A stretch of DNA of 64,000 nt from Oscillibacter sp. ER4 (GCF_000765235.1 NZ_JPJG01000029.1:17334-81333); one strand, 5' to 3'; shown: positions 16,084 to 24,764, counted from the first letter of the stretch. Notes: a model not told the origin generated them from the sequence alone. Numbers and translations are program-made.

Positions 16084-17328
16084 TTACATCATCTCCAATC
16101 CTTGTTCTGCCGCCTGTTCTGGATGCAATATGGGAAGGGGCTGACCATCCTTTCTGCGGATCAGGCCATATTCCGTAATGGCTCCCAGCCAGTCATCCAG
16201 CATCTGCTGACCGATCCGGGCCGCCTGCGGGGTTTGGAACAGTTCCTCCGGCAAATCCGGATACTTCTCCCGAAGCACCATCTCTGCGTAGCCCCAGGTC
16301 TGTGCCACCTCGGGACGAAGTTCGTACTGGTCGGCTTCCTCCATCAACTGGACGGCGCTGGTCAAATCGGGCTGGCCCACAGCAGCCAGGAGCGCCTTAT
16401 AGCGGACAAACTCCGCCTCGCCCCAAGTTCGCTCCTGCTTTGCCAGCCGGCGGGCGAAATCGTTGACCTGCTCCAAGCCGTCGTCCTCCAGCGCGTCATT
16501 GATGGCATCCCGCAGGGAGGGGATCAGGCAGTCCACACAGTGGAAGGCGCATTCCTTTGTAGAAACGGCGTCTACCGCCTCCAATGTCTGCTGGATACCA
16601 CCATGGATTACAGGGAGATCCAGCGTTGCAGTGTTATCATTATCATACTGGGGATCATTGAAAAAGCCTTTACGGACCTCCAGCACAATCGGAGCGCCGG
16701 AGCGGTGGAAGTAGGCTACCTCGCCAGGCCGATATACATAGATAGGCTTGATTTCTCCACTCAGCTCTGCATAGCCGCGGTCGGTGAACACACCGCCGTG
16801 GTCCTCTTGGTGCTGTTCACCCAGCAGTTCCAGCAGCCTTTCCCGGAAGCCGCTGTTTTCCTCTGTGACATCCAGCAGAGCCATTGCCTCATCTGAGAGC
16901 ATCTCGCTGTCATACAAAAATGCCCCAAGCTCCTCATGATTGGAAACTCGGGGCGCAAAACAGCAAACATCGGTATTATAGGTCAGGTTGATGAGCCGCT
17001 CCAGAGGGATGGGCCCGCTGTACTGTTCCTGTTCCATCTTCAGGAGGGCTTCCATTCCTGGCCGTTGCTCCTCGGTCAGCGTGGCCAGACGCTGGGCAAA
17101 GAGATTCAGGTCATACAGGTTGACATGATCTCCTATCATGCCGCGGCGCAGGGCTTCACAGCGAATACAGGTCAGTTCGTTTTTACAGGATCTGCCGTCC
17201 TTGATCCTTGCTTTCTGGAGCGCGTCATTGAATTCCGCCCAGGTTGCCGGCATCTCCATCACCGTGGCCGTTTCATACCCGTTGGGGCTGCCGTTGCTGA
17301 TCTCCACCTTGAAAATCGGTTTACCCAA
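16084..17328 (-). CDS. ArdA-like antirestriction paralogue 2
   Basis: The preferred start is TTG 17328, placed 8 bases after a GGGAGGG inside the previous gene; it gives 414 residues. The N-terminal part (about residues 60-170) contains L-F-A-Q-R-L-A-T-L-T-E-E-Q-R, L-I-N-L-T-Y-N-T-D and H-E-E-L-G-A-F-L, and then G-G-V-F-T-D-R-G-Y. The C-terminal half repeats the F-A-R-R-L-A pattern. Overall it is an acidic multi-domain protein of the ArdA type. The C-terminus ends E-Q-G-L-E-M-M. An internal C-x-x-C pair (T-C-I-R-C) near residue 55 is unusual for the group. Confidence 0.6.
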   Translation of the reverse strand: MGKPIFKVEISNGSPNGYETATVMEMPATWAEFNDALQKARIKDGRSCKNELTCIRCEALRRGMIGDHVNLYDLNLFAQRLATLTEEQRPGMEALLKMEQEQYSGPIPLERLINLTYNTDVCCFAPRVSNHEELGAFLYDSEMLSDEAMALLDVTEENSGFRERLLELLGEQHQEDHGGVFTDRGYAELSGEIKPIYVYRPGEVAYFHRSGAPIVLEVRKGFFNDPQYDNDNTATLDLPVIHGGIQQTLEAVDAVSTKECAFHCVDCLIPSLRDAINDALEDDGLEQVNDFARRLAKQERTWGEAEFVRYKALLAAVGQPDLTSAVQLMEEADQYELRPEVAQTWGYAEMVLREKYPDLPEELFQTPQAARIGQQMLDDWLGAITEYGLIRRKDGQPLPILHPEQAAEQGLEMM

Positions 17329-18304
17329 GATCCATCCCTCCCATCTTGGGATAGTTCTCCTGATATTTGGCTGGATCGGCGCCGGGTACATCCCAGCCTG
17401 CCATACTGCCTACCTCCATGGCCTGCCGCTGGATGGGGGTAACGCCCAGGTGTTCATTCAACTCGTCCGCCAGTTCCACATTCCGTTCCTTGTCTCCGGT
17501 GTCCCACTCGGAGGGGTAGTAGCCGGTTTCACCCCGCTTGATGCAGATGAGCTGGCCAGTGGTCCGCAGAGTGGAGAAACACAGCTCCGGCAAACCATCC
17601 GCAATCTTGGGGGAAAACCGCTCCTGTTCGGTCTGGATGGACCAGCTCTCCGGCTGCCACAGGTGGACATACAGCTCACCGCCGTCCACCTCAATGGGGC
17701 GTTGCTCGAACCCTTCGCCCCACCCATCCGAGGCTTGACCACCCAGATACTCTTTTAAGGTGGTAAGCTCTGCCGGGGTCAGCTCGCCGGCTACCCGGCA
17801 CTCTGCCACGCCCCACAGCCGGCCGTCCCTGACCTCAACGGTGAACACCGCCGAGCGGACTTTGTGGTCTACGCTGTCGCCCTCACCGTACCAGTGCATA
17901 AGGCCGCTCTCGCTTTCCTCCGGCATCCGATTTTTTACCAAAGCGGACAGAATGTGCCCCTCATAAGCCACGAGGGTGTGGCCATCCCACTCCTCGCCAT
18001 CCTCCGACAGATCCCCCCACTCGTCCCGGCTATAGAAGTCGGCGGTGAGAGGCATATACAGCTTGAGCGTTTTAGGCTCCGGCGGGTAGACTGAGAAACG
18101 GTCCTCACCCAGCACCAAGGCCAGGGTGCGGCCATTGTCCCACTTTACATGGAAGTGGCCGGCATCATCGATGTGATCCAGTTTCCCGGTACTGCCGGGG
18201 GGAAGGGGCTGAGGATCATCCCCCATCTCTGTGAGCCGGATACGGGAATCCTTGGGGAACTGTTCCCGCAAAAAGGCCAGCCATTCTTTCGGTACTGCTT
18301 TCAT
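17321..18304 (-). CDS. DUF4314-type element protein with C-terminal DUF6329-like region
   Basis: A 327-residue protein. Residues 10-75 carry the SH3-like DUF4314 pattern (I-R-L-T-E-M-G-D-D, P-P-G-S-T-G-K, F-H-V-K-W-D-N-G-R-T). A longer beta-rich region follows that resembles DUF6329, from memory. Function unknown. It is overlapped by its downstream neighbour through a shared ribosome-binding site: its last codons, M-G-G-M-D-L-G, are translated from the GGGAGGG that serves the next gene. It starts with ATG directly overlapping the upstream stop. Confidence 0.65.
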   Translation of the reverse strand: MKAVPKEWLAFLREQFPKDSRIRLTEMGDDPQPLPPGSTGKLDHIDDAGHFHVKWDNGRTLALVLGEDRFSVYPPEPKTLKLYMPLTADFYSRDEWGDLSEDGEEWDGHTLVAYEGHILSALVKNRMPEESESGLMHWYGEGDSVDHKVRSAVFTVEVRDGRLWGVAECRVAGELTPAELTTLKEYLGGQASDGWGEGFEQRPIEVDGGELYVHLWQPESWSIQTEQERFSPKIADGLPELCFSTLRTTGQLICIKRGETGYYPSEWDTGDKERNVELADELNEHLGVTPIQRQAMEVGSMAGWDVPGADPAKYQENYPKMGGMDLG

Positions 18305-19653
18305 GTGATACCTCCCATCGTCATACCCTGTTGGGGCATCGTCCTTTTCAGCTCCATGTGTAGCTGTTCTGCCGCCTTCGCCACCACGGGGTCCGACCGG
18401 AAGCTTTCCAGCCGTTTGTGATCCTCAAAGAAACTCTGCTCCCCGTCCAGAGAGCGTACCAGATCTACCGTGGCGATGCTGTCCTTGGTGACACCCAGCC
18501 GCTTTTCGCTGGCATCGGTGTCTTGGTAGATCTGGATGGCCTCCTCCAGCGTCAGCTCCTGCCTGATTTTCTCCTGCGGGGTATTGGTGTCCGTCATGAC
18601 AAACCAGGCATAGATGTGGGGACGGCTGGGGTCTGCGGCATCCCGGAGGGTCCGTTTTCCGGCCTCAGTCATCCCATAGTTGCAACTCCTGCGGGGATTA
18701 TCCTCTCCATAAAGATTATACAGCAGGTCGTCGATCTGCTTGTCGACCTCCAAGTCGTCGGTTAGCACCTCCCAGCGAAGGCCGGTAGTAGGTCGGCTGG
18801 GAAGTTCCTCTCGGATACAGGCCACGAATTCGTCCTTATCACGGTATTCAAGTTCCTCGCCGCTGGCAAAGGTTATCCGACCCACCACAGGGTGCTCCTG
18901 CTGGTATAGTTCCTGCTGGCGCAGATCATAGCAATACAGATACCCTTGATGCTCACCAGAGAGGGGCGTACAGCGCAAGCAGAAGCGGTAATTTTCCGTT
19001 TCTGTGATATAGCCATAACTTCTGCGGTCTTCCGTGATAGCCCCGCCATGCTGCCAGCAGTAGGCGTCCATAGCGCCCAGATTCTTCAGGAGTCCGGTCT
19101 GACGCAGGTTGTCTGCCAATCGCTGCAGCACCTCTTTAAACTCCGGGGTATTGAACCTGTCCCCGTTATGAGGCCACCAGCTATGCCAGAACTCCCTTCC
19201 TCCGTGGCCGAAGTCCATTCGCACATGGCCAATCGTGCCCAGGGCCTCATCTTTCTCAGGTTCCAGTTCGGAAAAAAACAGCCCCGCCTCATCGGGAGAG
19301 GCGGGGCGCAGTACAAATTCACGGATGTCCTGGGGGCAGGGCAGATCATGCTCCTCGCAAAATTGCTCCAGCGTCAGTTCCTCTCCCAACAGATAAAATG
19401 TACCATTGACCCGGCGCGATGTGACGCCCTCGCGCCTCAAAGGGGTAGGAGAGAGCACAGTCCCCGCATGATAGCCGACTTCCTGATCTACCAGGGTGAT
19501 CCTGGCATTGGGGGCCTTGCGGGTTCCACGCAGGTCGTAGCAGTGCCACCCTTGGGGGATGGTATCCCGCTGAACCAGCCAGTTGGTAAACAGCACGGGC
19601 TTTCCAAACAGCTCCGCGTGCTGCATGGAATCAGTCCAGATATCAATGCTCAT
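18301..19653 (-). CDS. Large polyvalent-type element protein (LPD28-like)
   Basis: This 450-residue multi-domain protein has an N-terminal L-F-G-K-P-V-L-F-T-N-W segment and a following H-A-G-T-V-L-S-P that resemble the LPD28 class of polyvalent-protein domains on conjugative elements and phages. The middle part is rich in aromatic residues, and the C-terminal part contains further conserved-looking helical blocks. No catalytic motif was seen. It ends G-M-T-M-G-G-I-T, whose M-G-G is the ribosome-binding site of the next gene (GGGAGGT, ATG 18304). Confidence 0.6.
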   Translation of the reverse strand: MSIDIWTDSMQHAELFGKPVLFTNWLVQRDTIPQGWHCYDLRGTRKAPNARITLVDQEVGYHAGTVLSPTPLRREGVTSRRVNGTFYLLGEELTLEQFCEEHDLPCPQDIREFVLRPASPDEAGLFFSELEPEKDEALGTIGHVRMDFGHGGREFWHSWWPHNGDRFNTPEFKEVLQRLADNLRQTGLLKNLGAMDAYCWQHGGAITEDRRSYGYITETENYRFCLRCTPLSGEHQGYLYCYDLRQQELYQQEHPVVGRITFASGEELEYRDKDEFVACIREELPSRPTTGLRWEVLTDDLEVDKQIDDLLYNLYGEDNPRRSCNYGMTEAGKRTLRDAADPSRPHIYAWFVMTDTNTPQEKIRQELTLEEAIQIYQDTDASEKRLGVTKDSIATVDLVRSLDGEQSFFEDHKRLESFRSDPVVAKAAEQLHMELKRTMPQQGMTMGGIT

Positions 19654-20168
19654 TCAATTCCTCCCATCCTCACACTGTTTTCCCACTCGCTCTGGTCCCG
19701 CAGCGCTTCCTGCATCTGCGAGCAGAGACTGTCCAGTGACGGAGAGGCACAGTTCCAGAATGCGGCGATGTTCCGCATCAGCCGCTCACATTCCGCCACC
19801 TGCTCGGCCGCTTCACTGGCGCCCTGTCCCGGAATCATGTCCATGGCATAGCGGTACAGGCCAAGCACTGCGCCATTGATCTGATCCTGTACGGGTGCCC
19901 ACGGCTGCTCCGATTGTTCCGCCTCCCGCATCCGACGGTCAAAGGCGGACAGACGATTTTCTCCACTGTTGTCGAGTCCCCAATACCCCTCCAGCCGGTC
20001 AATTAGTTCCCGCAGAGCGGATGACTCGGCTTTCCCGGCGTCGCCTGCTTTCTGCCGCAGTTCAGCGGCGTATTCTGTGAGCCCATCAATGCACTGAACA
20101 ATCAGCTTTTTGTCTCTCTGTGCCTGGGGTTCCATGAGCGTGATCAGTTCATCCAATGTCAGTTTCAT
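19650..20168 (-). CDS. Hypothetical helical element protein
   Basis: A protein of 172 residues from ATG 20168, chosen because GGGAGGT lies at the right distance; the longer open frame upstream has no such site. The protein is almost entirely helical and acidic (M-K-L-T-L-D-E-L-I-T-L-M-E-P). No motif was recognised. It ends V-R-M-G-G-I-E, encoded by GGGAGGA that is also the ribosome-binding site of the downstream gene, whose ATG overlaps its stop. It is the first gene of a new transcript after a roughly 200-base gap. Confidence 0.6.
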   Translation of the reverse strand: MKLTLDELITLMEPQAQRDKKLIVQCIDGLTEYAAELRQKAGDAGKAESSALRELIDRLEGYWGLDNSGENRLSAFDRRMREAEQSEQPWAPVQDQINGAVLGLYRYAMDMIPGQGASEAAEQVAECERLMRNIAAFWNCASPSLDSLCSQMQEALRDQSEWENSVRMGGIE

Positions 20169-20372
20169 TTTTTCTACCTCCCGCGCTGGGCCAAAGCCCC
20201 AGCGGATTACCCGCAACATTACCACACTTTTTGCAGAATAGCCACCCTGACTTCGTAAAAATCAGAAAATAAGCACGGCGCCTGATTCGCTGGTTATTCA
20301 ACGCCAAAACTCCGCCTCAAAGGTGGTCTTTTCTAACCTTTCCCCCAACAGGGGATTTTTTAACCGCTCAAA

Positions 20373-20732
20373 CTATGGCCAGTCAAATTCTTCCCTATAG
20401 CAGAGGATCTTTTCGATTCCATACCCCGCGTCCAGGAGTGGCTCAGCCAATCGTTTTATACAGCCTGCCGCAAAAGACGCCGCTTCTTCTCTGTCCACAC
20501 CTTTACCGCGGAACACATATTCCAGCCATATTCGATATGTGGGGAGCAGAGTAAACTCCATGTTCTCCTGAATACGCTCCATGAACATATTATCAGACGC
20601 CAGAATTGATGTGACGCGCTCCGCCATGGTTGCCTGCAAACCTTCAAACATAGCCCAGCCATAATCCCGTACATTAAAATAGGGATTGATGATAATGCCC
20701 ATTCTGACATCGTAGTCTATCTTGTACTCCAC
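20373..20732 (-). CDS. Hypothetical element protein
   Basis: A protein of 119 residues from GTG 20732, preferred because TGGAGG is 8 bases upstream; an ATG at 20747 in the same frame lacks a site. Aromatic-rich with a plausible helical C-terminus (E-E-A-A-S-F-A-A-G-C-I-K-R-L-A). No family recognised. The roughly 200-base gap after it holds two short GC hairpins followed by T-runs, but no clear terminator or promoter. Confidence 0.5.
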   Translation of the reverse strand: MEYKIDYDVRMGIIINPYFNVRDYGWAMFEGLQATMAERVTSILASDNMFMERIQENMEFTLLPTYRIWLEYVFRGKGVDREEAASFAAGCIKRLAEPLLDAGYGIEKILCYREEFDWP

Positions 20733-20776
20733 TTTGTTTTCCTCCATCAAAATAAAGAGCGGCCCCGCCTTAATTT

Positions 20777-21907
20777 TCAGTGCATCTGCAACCCCTCTTG
20801 TACTTCAGGAAACGGAGCGCTGAACCTTCGGATGAGACCGAATTCGGTCCTTCGGACGCCGTCCTCCTGCATATAAAAGTTACCCAGCGCCTCGAAATCC
20901 GCAAAGCCATCGAGGGTGGAGATCAGTTCCTCGTCTGCCCCGATCCGCTCCAGCACCTGCTTGCCGTATTCCTCCGGATCGTCCGGTACACGCTCATAGT
21001 CGTCCAGTTCGATGGAGAGTTTCAAAGCCTCCTGGAGCGTTGCCGGCTGTTCCACATCAAGGACGGAGAGGTACTTCAGCAATGCGCCGTCCTCCTGATC
21101 CATCTGCCGGATATTTTCCGCCAGCTCATCCAATTGCTCCAACCTCATGTCCGTCCCGTACAGAGGAAGATGTTCCCCAAAATAGGGGCGCAGGGCCTTC
21201 ACCTGAACGAGTTTCACCATATTGAGGCTGCCCACTCCAAGAAACTGTCTGGCACTCTCCAGTTGCTCGAAGGTTGCCGGTAGCATAATCTGCACGGTTT
21301 CATTCTGCGCACCCTTGGAGCAGATGTTTTTCAGCTGTACTTGGAAAACACCGTCCAATGGCTCTTTATCCAAAAACTCCGGCGTCTTTTTCTGGACATA
21401 ACTGCCGTTAGAGTATACCCCGCCATGGTTTTCCCGGTATTCAGCCCCCACACGGGCGTAATTGATATAGGGCTTGAAGCGATCCGGAAATGGTGTGATC
21501 CCTTTGTCCACAAGGTAGGCGCCCAATTCTGAATCAGAGGTTATATTGCCGATGAGCATATATTCATCCAGTCTGTTCGCCACAGCAAGGGCCTCATCCA
21601 AGTTCTCGGCGTGTTCCGCATCCAATGCCCCGGAAAAGATGGCGGCTTTTTCTGGAGAGAGGGCGTCTGTGCGTTCCGCCAGTTGCTGGAGCTTTTGAAA
21701 CTGCTCTGAATCTTCCACGTCCACATCGTACAGATAGCGGTAAAGACCCGGCACATTGCCTCTCACATCCAGGATAGCGGTGGTTGTGGTATCAAGGCTA
21801 ATCCCGTCCAGGATTACAAAAGCCTCTCCAATCTCAGCGGGACTGGCAGGCAGTCGCAGATGGACGCGCTCATGTTCGTTGCCTCGGCTTAGTGTCAACA
21901 AAATCAT
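20777..21907 (-). CDS. ArdA-like antirestriction paralogue 3
   Basis: This 376-residue acidic protein has the N-terminal pattern V-H-L-R-L-P-A-S-P-A-E-I-G-E-A, then L-Q-Q-L-A-E-R-T-D-A-L-S-P-E-K, D-S-E-L-G-A-Y-L and H-G-G-V-Y-S-N-G-S-Y-V. A second copy of the L-P-A-T-F-E-Q-L and L-A-E-N-I-R-Q-M pattern follows, so it contains two ArdA-like units in tandem. The predicted role is a DNA mimic against type I restriction during element entry. Its ATG is seven bases after a GGGAGGG that also encodes the tail of the upstream gene. It ends Q-E-G-L-Q-M-H. Confidence 0.65.
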   Translation of the reverse strand: MILLTLSRGNEHERVHLRLPASPAEIGEAFVILDGISLDTTTTAILDVRGNVPGLYRYLYDVDVEDSEQFQKLQQLAERTDALSPEKAAIFSGALDAEHAENLDEALAVANRLDEYMLIGNITSDSELGAYLVDKGITPFPDRFKPYINYARVGAEYRENHGGVYSNGSYVQKKTPEFLDKEPLDGVFQVQLKNICSKGAQNETVQIMLPATFEQLESARQFLGVGSLNMVKLVQVKALRPYFGEHLPLYGTDMRLEQLDELAENIRQMDQEDGALLKYLSVLDVEQPATLQEALKLSIELDDYERVPDDPEEYGKQVLERIGADEELISTLDGFADFEALGNFYMQEDGVRRTEFGLIRRFSAPFPEVQEGLQMH

Positions 21908-21908
21908 T

Positions 21909-23090
21909 CTATATCCCTCCCATGGTGAGGCCTGTTTGGTGTATGGCTTCAGCTTCCATTAGGTCTTGCAAAGGCGTTTCTCCGTGATAGGACACATAGC
22001 CATAATCGTTGAACCAACCGCCTTCCTCCCGAATACGTTGCTCCCCATAGCCTTTGTAGTCATAGAACCCATCCAGGTTGTCATCATACTCGAAGCGGCC
22101 AAACTCTTGGATCATGTACTTCCCGTATTCCTCCGGGGTATGGACGCCTGGAATGAAGCTGAACAGATCCAGGTTTTTGGCCAACTGACAGATCTGTGCG
22201 GCGTTCTTTGGATCTGCAAACACGATTACAGCCTCCAGCTTGTTCTGCCCTTTCTCATCCAGTTTCGCAATGGCGCTGCTCATGGCGTTGAGGGCGGTCA
22301 GGTTGTCTTGTTTCTCGTCCAGGAGTTCATCGACCTCCTTTTGCAGAAAAAACGCATCTATTGTATATTGTGCTGTGCCTGCATCCCGCACACCTGCCCG
22401 CAGCAGGGTGCGCCGAATCTGCTGCTCCGACGCGGGGAGCCAAAGCAGTTCCGGTTTTTGGCCTTCTGCCGGCATGATCTTCAATCCAAGGTTGCTGTTA
22501 TCATAGAGATATTCCGGAAACTGCCGTCCGTTGTAGAGCTGCTCCAGCCTCATGCCGTTATCATAGACAACGCCATAGGGGGTGACGGTCCCGGCCCCGC
22601 GGTCAATGAGCAGGAGCGCCGTTTCAACCCCGTCCAGATTCTCCAGCTCCTCCATACTGGCACTGCCACCATTCAGATTCATATAGTGTTCTTGCCCGAT
22701 TTCCTTAAGGTCAGAAAAATCTGTGATGACCGTGGCCCGCTGGCAGCAAAAGGTCAGATTGATGAAATCTTTTATTTGTGTGATTCCCAACTTGTGGGCC
22801 ATCCCCTGGAACTGGGCGGCCTCACCGTCATCAAAACTGTCCAACCGCTTGGCCAAGTAGTCCAGCTCGTCCAAGGTAACGGATTTGCCGGTCAGCTCAT
22901 TCAGGACAGTATAAAAACTGTCCAGCTCATCCACTTGGCAGTCCTGACGGAGCGTGTCGCCGATTCCCAATGGCTCCAGCAGTTCTATCGTGTGGTCGTA
23001 TTCCTCCCTGGGAATGGGGAATGGAATCGTAATCTGCCCATATTCCGGGTGCTGGGCGCTGCTCAGCACCGCTTGGATTACATAGCCCAT
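21909..23090 (-). CDS. ArdA-like antirestriction paralogue 4
   Basis: A 393-residue acidic protein. The N-terminal unit has I-T-I-P-F-P-I-P-R-E-E-Y, then L-D-Y-L-A-K-R-L-D-S-F-D, D-F-I-N-L-T-F and E-I-G-Q-E-H-Y. The C-terminal unit ends with W-F-N-D-Y-G-Y-V-S-Y. The domain order matches paralogue 3, its immediate neighbour, so the pair probably arose by duplication and divergence. It ends T-G-L-T-M-G-G-I. It overlaps the upstream Cys-cluster gene by 13 bases. Confidence 0.65.
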   Translation of the reverse strand: MGYVIQAVLSSAQHPEYGQITIPFPIPREEYDHTIELLEPLGIGDTLRQDCQVDELDSFYTVLNELTGKSVTLDELDYLAKRLDSFDDGEAAQFQGMAHKLGITQIKDFINLTFCCQRATVITDFSDLKEIGQEHYMNLNGGSASMEELENLDGVETALLLIDRGAGTVTPYGVVYDNGMRLEQLYNGRQFPEYLYDNSNLGLKIMPAEGQKPELLWLPASEQQIRRTLLRAGVRDAGTAQYTIDAFFLQKEVDELLDEKQDNLTALNAMSSAIAKLDEKGQNKLEAVIVFADPKNAAQICQLAKNLDLFSFIPGVHTPEEYGKYMIQEFGRFEYDDNLDGFYDYKGYGEQRIREEGGWFNDYGYVSYHGETPLQDLMEAEAIHQTGLTMGGI

Positions 23091-23782
23091 TCTGACGCCT
23101 CCTTACCCGCATCCATGACTGCCTTTCCGTGCCGGGCGATCAGGGTTGCGTAAATGATATTGAGAAAATCCATGTCACTCACCAGGTTTCGGTGCGCCAG
23201 ATCTTCCACCTCCATGGGCGGCTTCAGGTCGTACAGCCGTCTGGCGGAATAAAAGACGGGGTAATCTTGTGCCGTGAACCCGTGGAGCGCAATGCGGTTG
23301 AAATCAATAAAATCGTGTGAAAGAGCGGAGAGCGCCGGCTGCCAGAGCCGCTCCTTTGAGGCGAGGAGGTAGAGCGCCGCCAGATAGCCAGGAGGCGCGC
23401 CATCCCACGCCCTGTCCGCAAAGCGGCTTTTCAGCTGGACGAATACTGTGCGCAGGATTACCTGATCCGGCCCATCCCAATGCTCCACGGCCTGAATTCT
23501 CTTGCGCAGGCCGGCATGAGGGATGTGTCCGAAACATTCCAGGATCAAATCACGATACCCAATTGCGCCGGACTTCAACCGCTCCGCGATATAGGGGCAG
23601 ATGGGGACCTGACAGGACCGGCGGCGGTAGTGCAGGCAGTACCGGCAAGCCACATCCACCGGCTTGTAGCGGAAGCGGCTGAGGATCATCGTCCCACCGC
23701 CGCGCCTCTGAAAGCCGGGGACGCTCATCATCATGCGCTCCAGTCCGGCCCGTGGGGTATCTTGGGCGAAATATTTTGTCAT
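23078..23782 (-). CDS. Hypothetical element protein with Cys-rich putative zinc site
   Basis: A protein of 234 residues from ATG 23782, which has an AAAAGGAGTG site. Residues 46-62 contain C-x-x-C-x(8)-C-x(4)-C, a likely zinc-binding knot. The rest is basic and helical with several Arg/Tyr clusters, compatible with nucleic-acid binding. No family is named. It is the first gene of the transcript that continues into the two ArdA-like genes. Confidence 0.6.
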   Translation of the reverse strand: MTKYFAQDTPRAGLERMMMSVPGFQRRGGGTMILSRFRYKPVDVACRYCLHYRRRSCQVPICPYIAERLKSGAIGYRDLILECFGHIPHAGLRKRIQAVEHWDGPDQVILRTVFVQLKSRFADRAWDGAPPGYLAALYLLASKERLWQPALSALSHDFIDFNRIALHGFTAQDYPVFYSARRLYDLKPPMEVEDLAHRNLVSDMDFLNIIYATLIARHGKAVMDAGKEASEWAM

Positions 23783-23804
23783 GGTACACTCCTTTTTTGA
23801 GCAC

Positions 23805-23855
23805 AAAAAAGCGGGGGCCGCTTATGCTGCACAATGTGCAGACGCGGCCCCCGCT
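23805..23855 (-). terminator. Strong terminator
   Basis: An 11-base GC-rich stem (GCGGGGGCCGC and its complement) closes a 22-base loop that contains its own small hairpin (CTGCAC/GTGCAG). The minus-strand exit runs into six T residues. It terminates the gene at 23866-24528. Confidence 0.85.
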
Positions 23856-23865
23856 CTCTTTGATG

Positions 23866-24528
23866 TCACATATCCATTTGTGGTTCCTGCTCCTGTCCCT
23901 GTTCCAGTCGGTCCGTCAGGTCTGGGACGGTGTATTCGATCTTTGTCCTTGCGGTCTGAAGAGCTTTCAGCTGGACATCTTCTAACTCCGGACCTTCATC
24001 CAACAGATAGTCTGTGCCCCGATAGAGTTCGGTTAACTCCTCCGGTGAGAAGAGCTGGGCCTTGGAGATCAGCCCGGAACGGACGGCGAAGTCCTGCTTT
24101 GCGCTTTGGAAATCTCCCATATAATTATGGCCATAGAGGAGGGCTGTCCTGTCGTAATTCCAGATCCATGTGTTGAACTGATAGCCCCATTCCTTCGGCA
24201 GTTCTATGCCGGCCAGCACCGCTCCACCAAAATCCGCAAGCAGATGGAACTCATCTTTTAAGCTGCTGGCGCGAAGCAGGGGGGCGTTCTGAACTGCTTC
24301 TACATACTCATATACCTCATCCGCCATCTCTGCCACCCTGTGATACAATTCACTGGCCTTCTGGTTTTGACTCCCGGCCGGCAAAAGGAAGGCATCATGC
24401 CCTGGAGAAACAAAGAGGACAGGCCGGCCATGGAGAAAAACCTCCAGCCGCTTGTCCTCCACATTGGATGATTCAATTCCGCCTTCTCTCAGGCGCCGGG
24501 ACAGTTCTTCAAAAAACTTGTTTTCCAT
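23866..24528 (-). CDS. Hypothetical element protein, last gene before the tRNA-Pro
   Basis: A protein of 220 residues from ATG 24528, behind AAAGGAGATTCT; the frame is open upstream through a terminator and is not coding there. It is acidic and mixed alpha/beta, with N-terminal E-N-K-F-F-E-E-L-S-R-R-L-R and a central Y-L-L-D-E-G. It resembles uncharacterised proteins of element operons. It is flanked on both sides by terminators, so it forms its own transcript. It ends E-P-Q-M-D-M. Confidence 0.6.
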   Translation of the reverse strand: MENKFFEELSRRLREGGIESSNVEDKRLEVFLHGRPVLFVSPGHDAFLLPAGSQNQKASELYHRVAEMADEVYEYVEAVQNAPLLRASSLKDEFHLLADFGGAVLAGIELPKEWGYQFNTWIWNYDRTALLYGHNYMGDFQSAKQDFAVRSGLISKAQLFSPEELTELYRGTDYLLDEGPELEDVQLKALQTARTKIEYTVPDLTDRLEQGQEQEPQMDM

Positions 24529-24569
24529 AGAATCTCCTTTTCCACATTTTATTGCCATCGTGTAAAAGA

Positions 24570-24599
24570 AAAACCAAGACCCTGTGATCAGGATCTTGG
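24570..24599 (-). terminator. Terminator-like hairpin
   Basis: An 11-base stem with one mismatch (CCAAGATCCTG and its complement) and a 4-base loop is followed on the minus strand by TTTTTCTTTT. It stops read-through from the tRNA side into the element gene. Confidence 0.8.
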
Positions 24600-24670
24600 C
24601 TGAGGAAATGTGGCGTTTGATATGTGGGTTCGACTCTCCGCTGAATGGAGGGCCGCCGGTCAAATATCGG

Positions 24671-24708
24671 AAAAATTGGGCCCGTAGATTTACGAATCTA
24701 CGGGCCCT
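24671..24708 (-). terminator. tRNA-Pro transcript terminator
   Basis: A perfect 13-base stem (GGGCCCGTAGATT and its complement) with a TACG loop leads on the minus strand into AATTTTT. It is 57 bases after the 3' end of tRNA-Pro and is the likely end of that transcript. Confidence 0.8.
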
Positions 24709-24764
24709 GGAAGCCTTGAAAACACTGAGGTTGTTCCCTCAATATCTTTTTTAGCCTCCTCTTT

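Larger units (their letters stand above)
1..24528 (-). mobile_element. Integrative/conjugative-type element, partial (left end outside window)
   Basis: About 25 tightly packed genes on one strand, with ATGA or short overlaps at many junctions. The contents are typical of conjugative elements of gut Clostridia: ArdA-like antirestriction proteins, LPD/DUF proteins, a solitary adenine methylase, a SpoVG-like protein and a Tad/Flp pilus locus. The block ends about 240 bases before the 3' end of tRNA-Pro and the chromosomal selAB operon. No integrase, relaxase, coupling protein or VirB4 ATPase is visible, so the class of element and its mobility are inferred from the cargo. No attachment-site repeat was found because the other end is outside the window. 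The right boundary given here is simply the start codon of the last element-like gene. Confidence 0.7.

Noticed and set aside
20225..20372. Possible terminator or promoter in the gap between two element genes
   Set aside because: Short CCCC/GGGG and CCACCT/AGGCGG pairings exist, but none has a good stem plus T-run on the transcribed strand.
24621..24660. GGTTCGACTCTCC, which looks like a tRNA T-loop, near the element boundary
   Set aside because: No matching T-stem, anticodon arm or acceptor end could be folded around it, so neither a tRNA nor an att remnant can be claimed.
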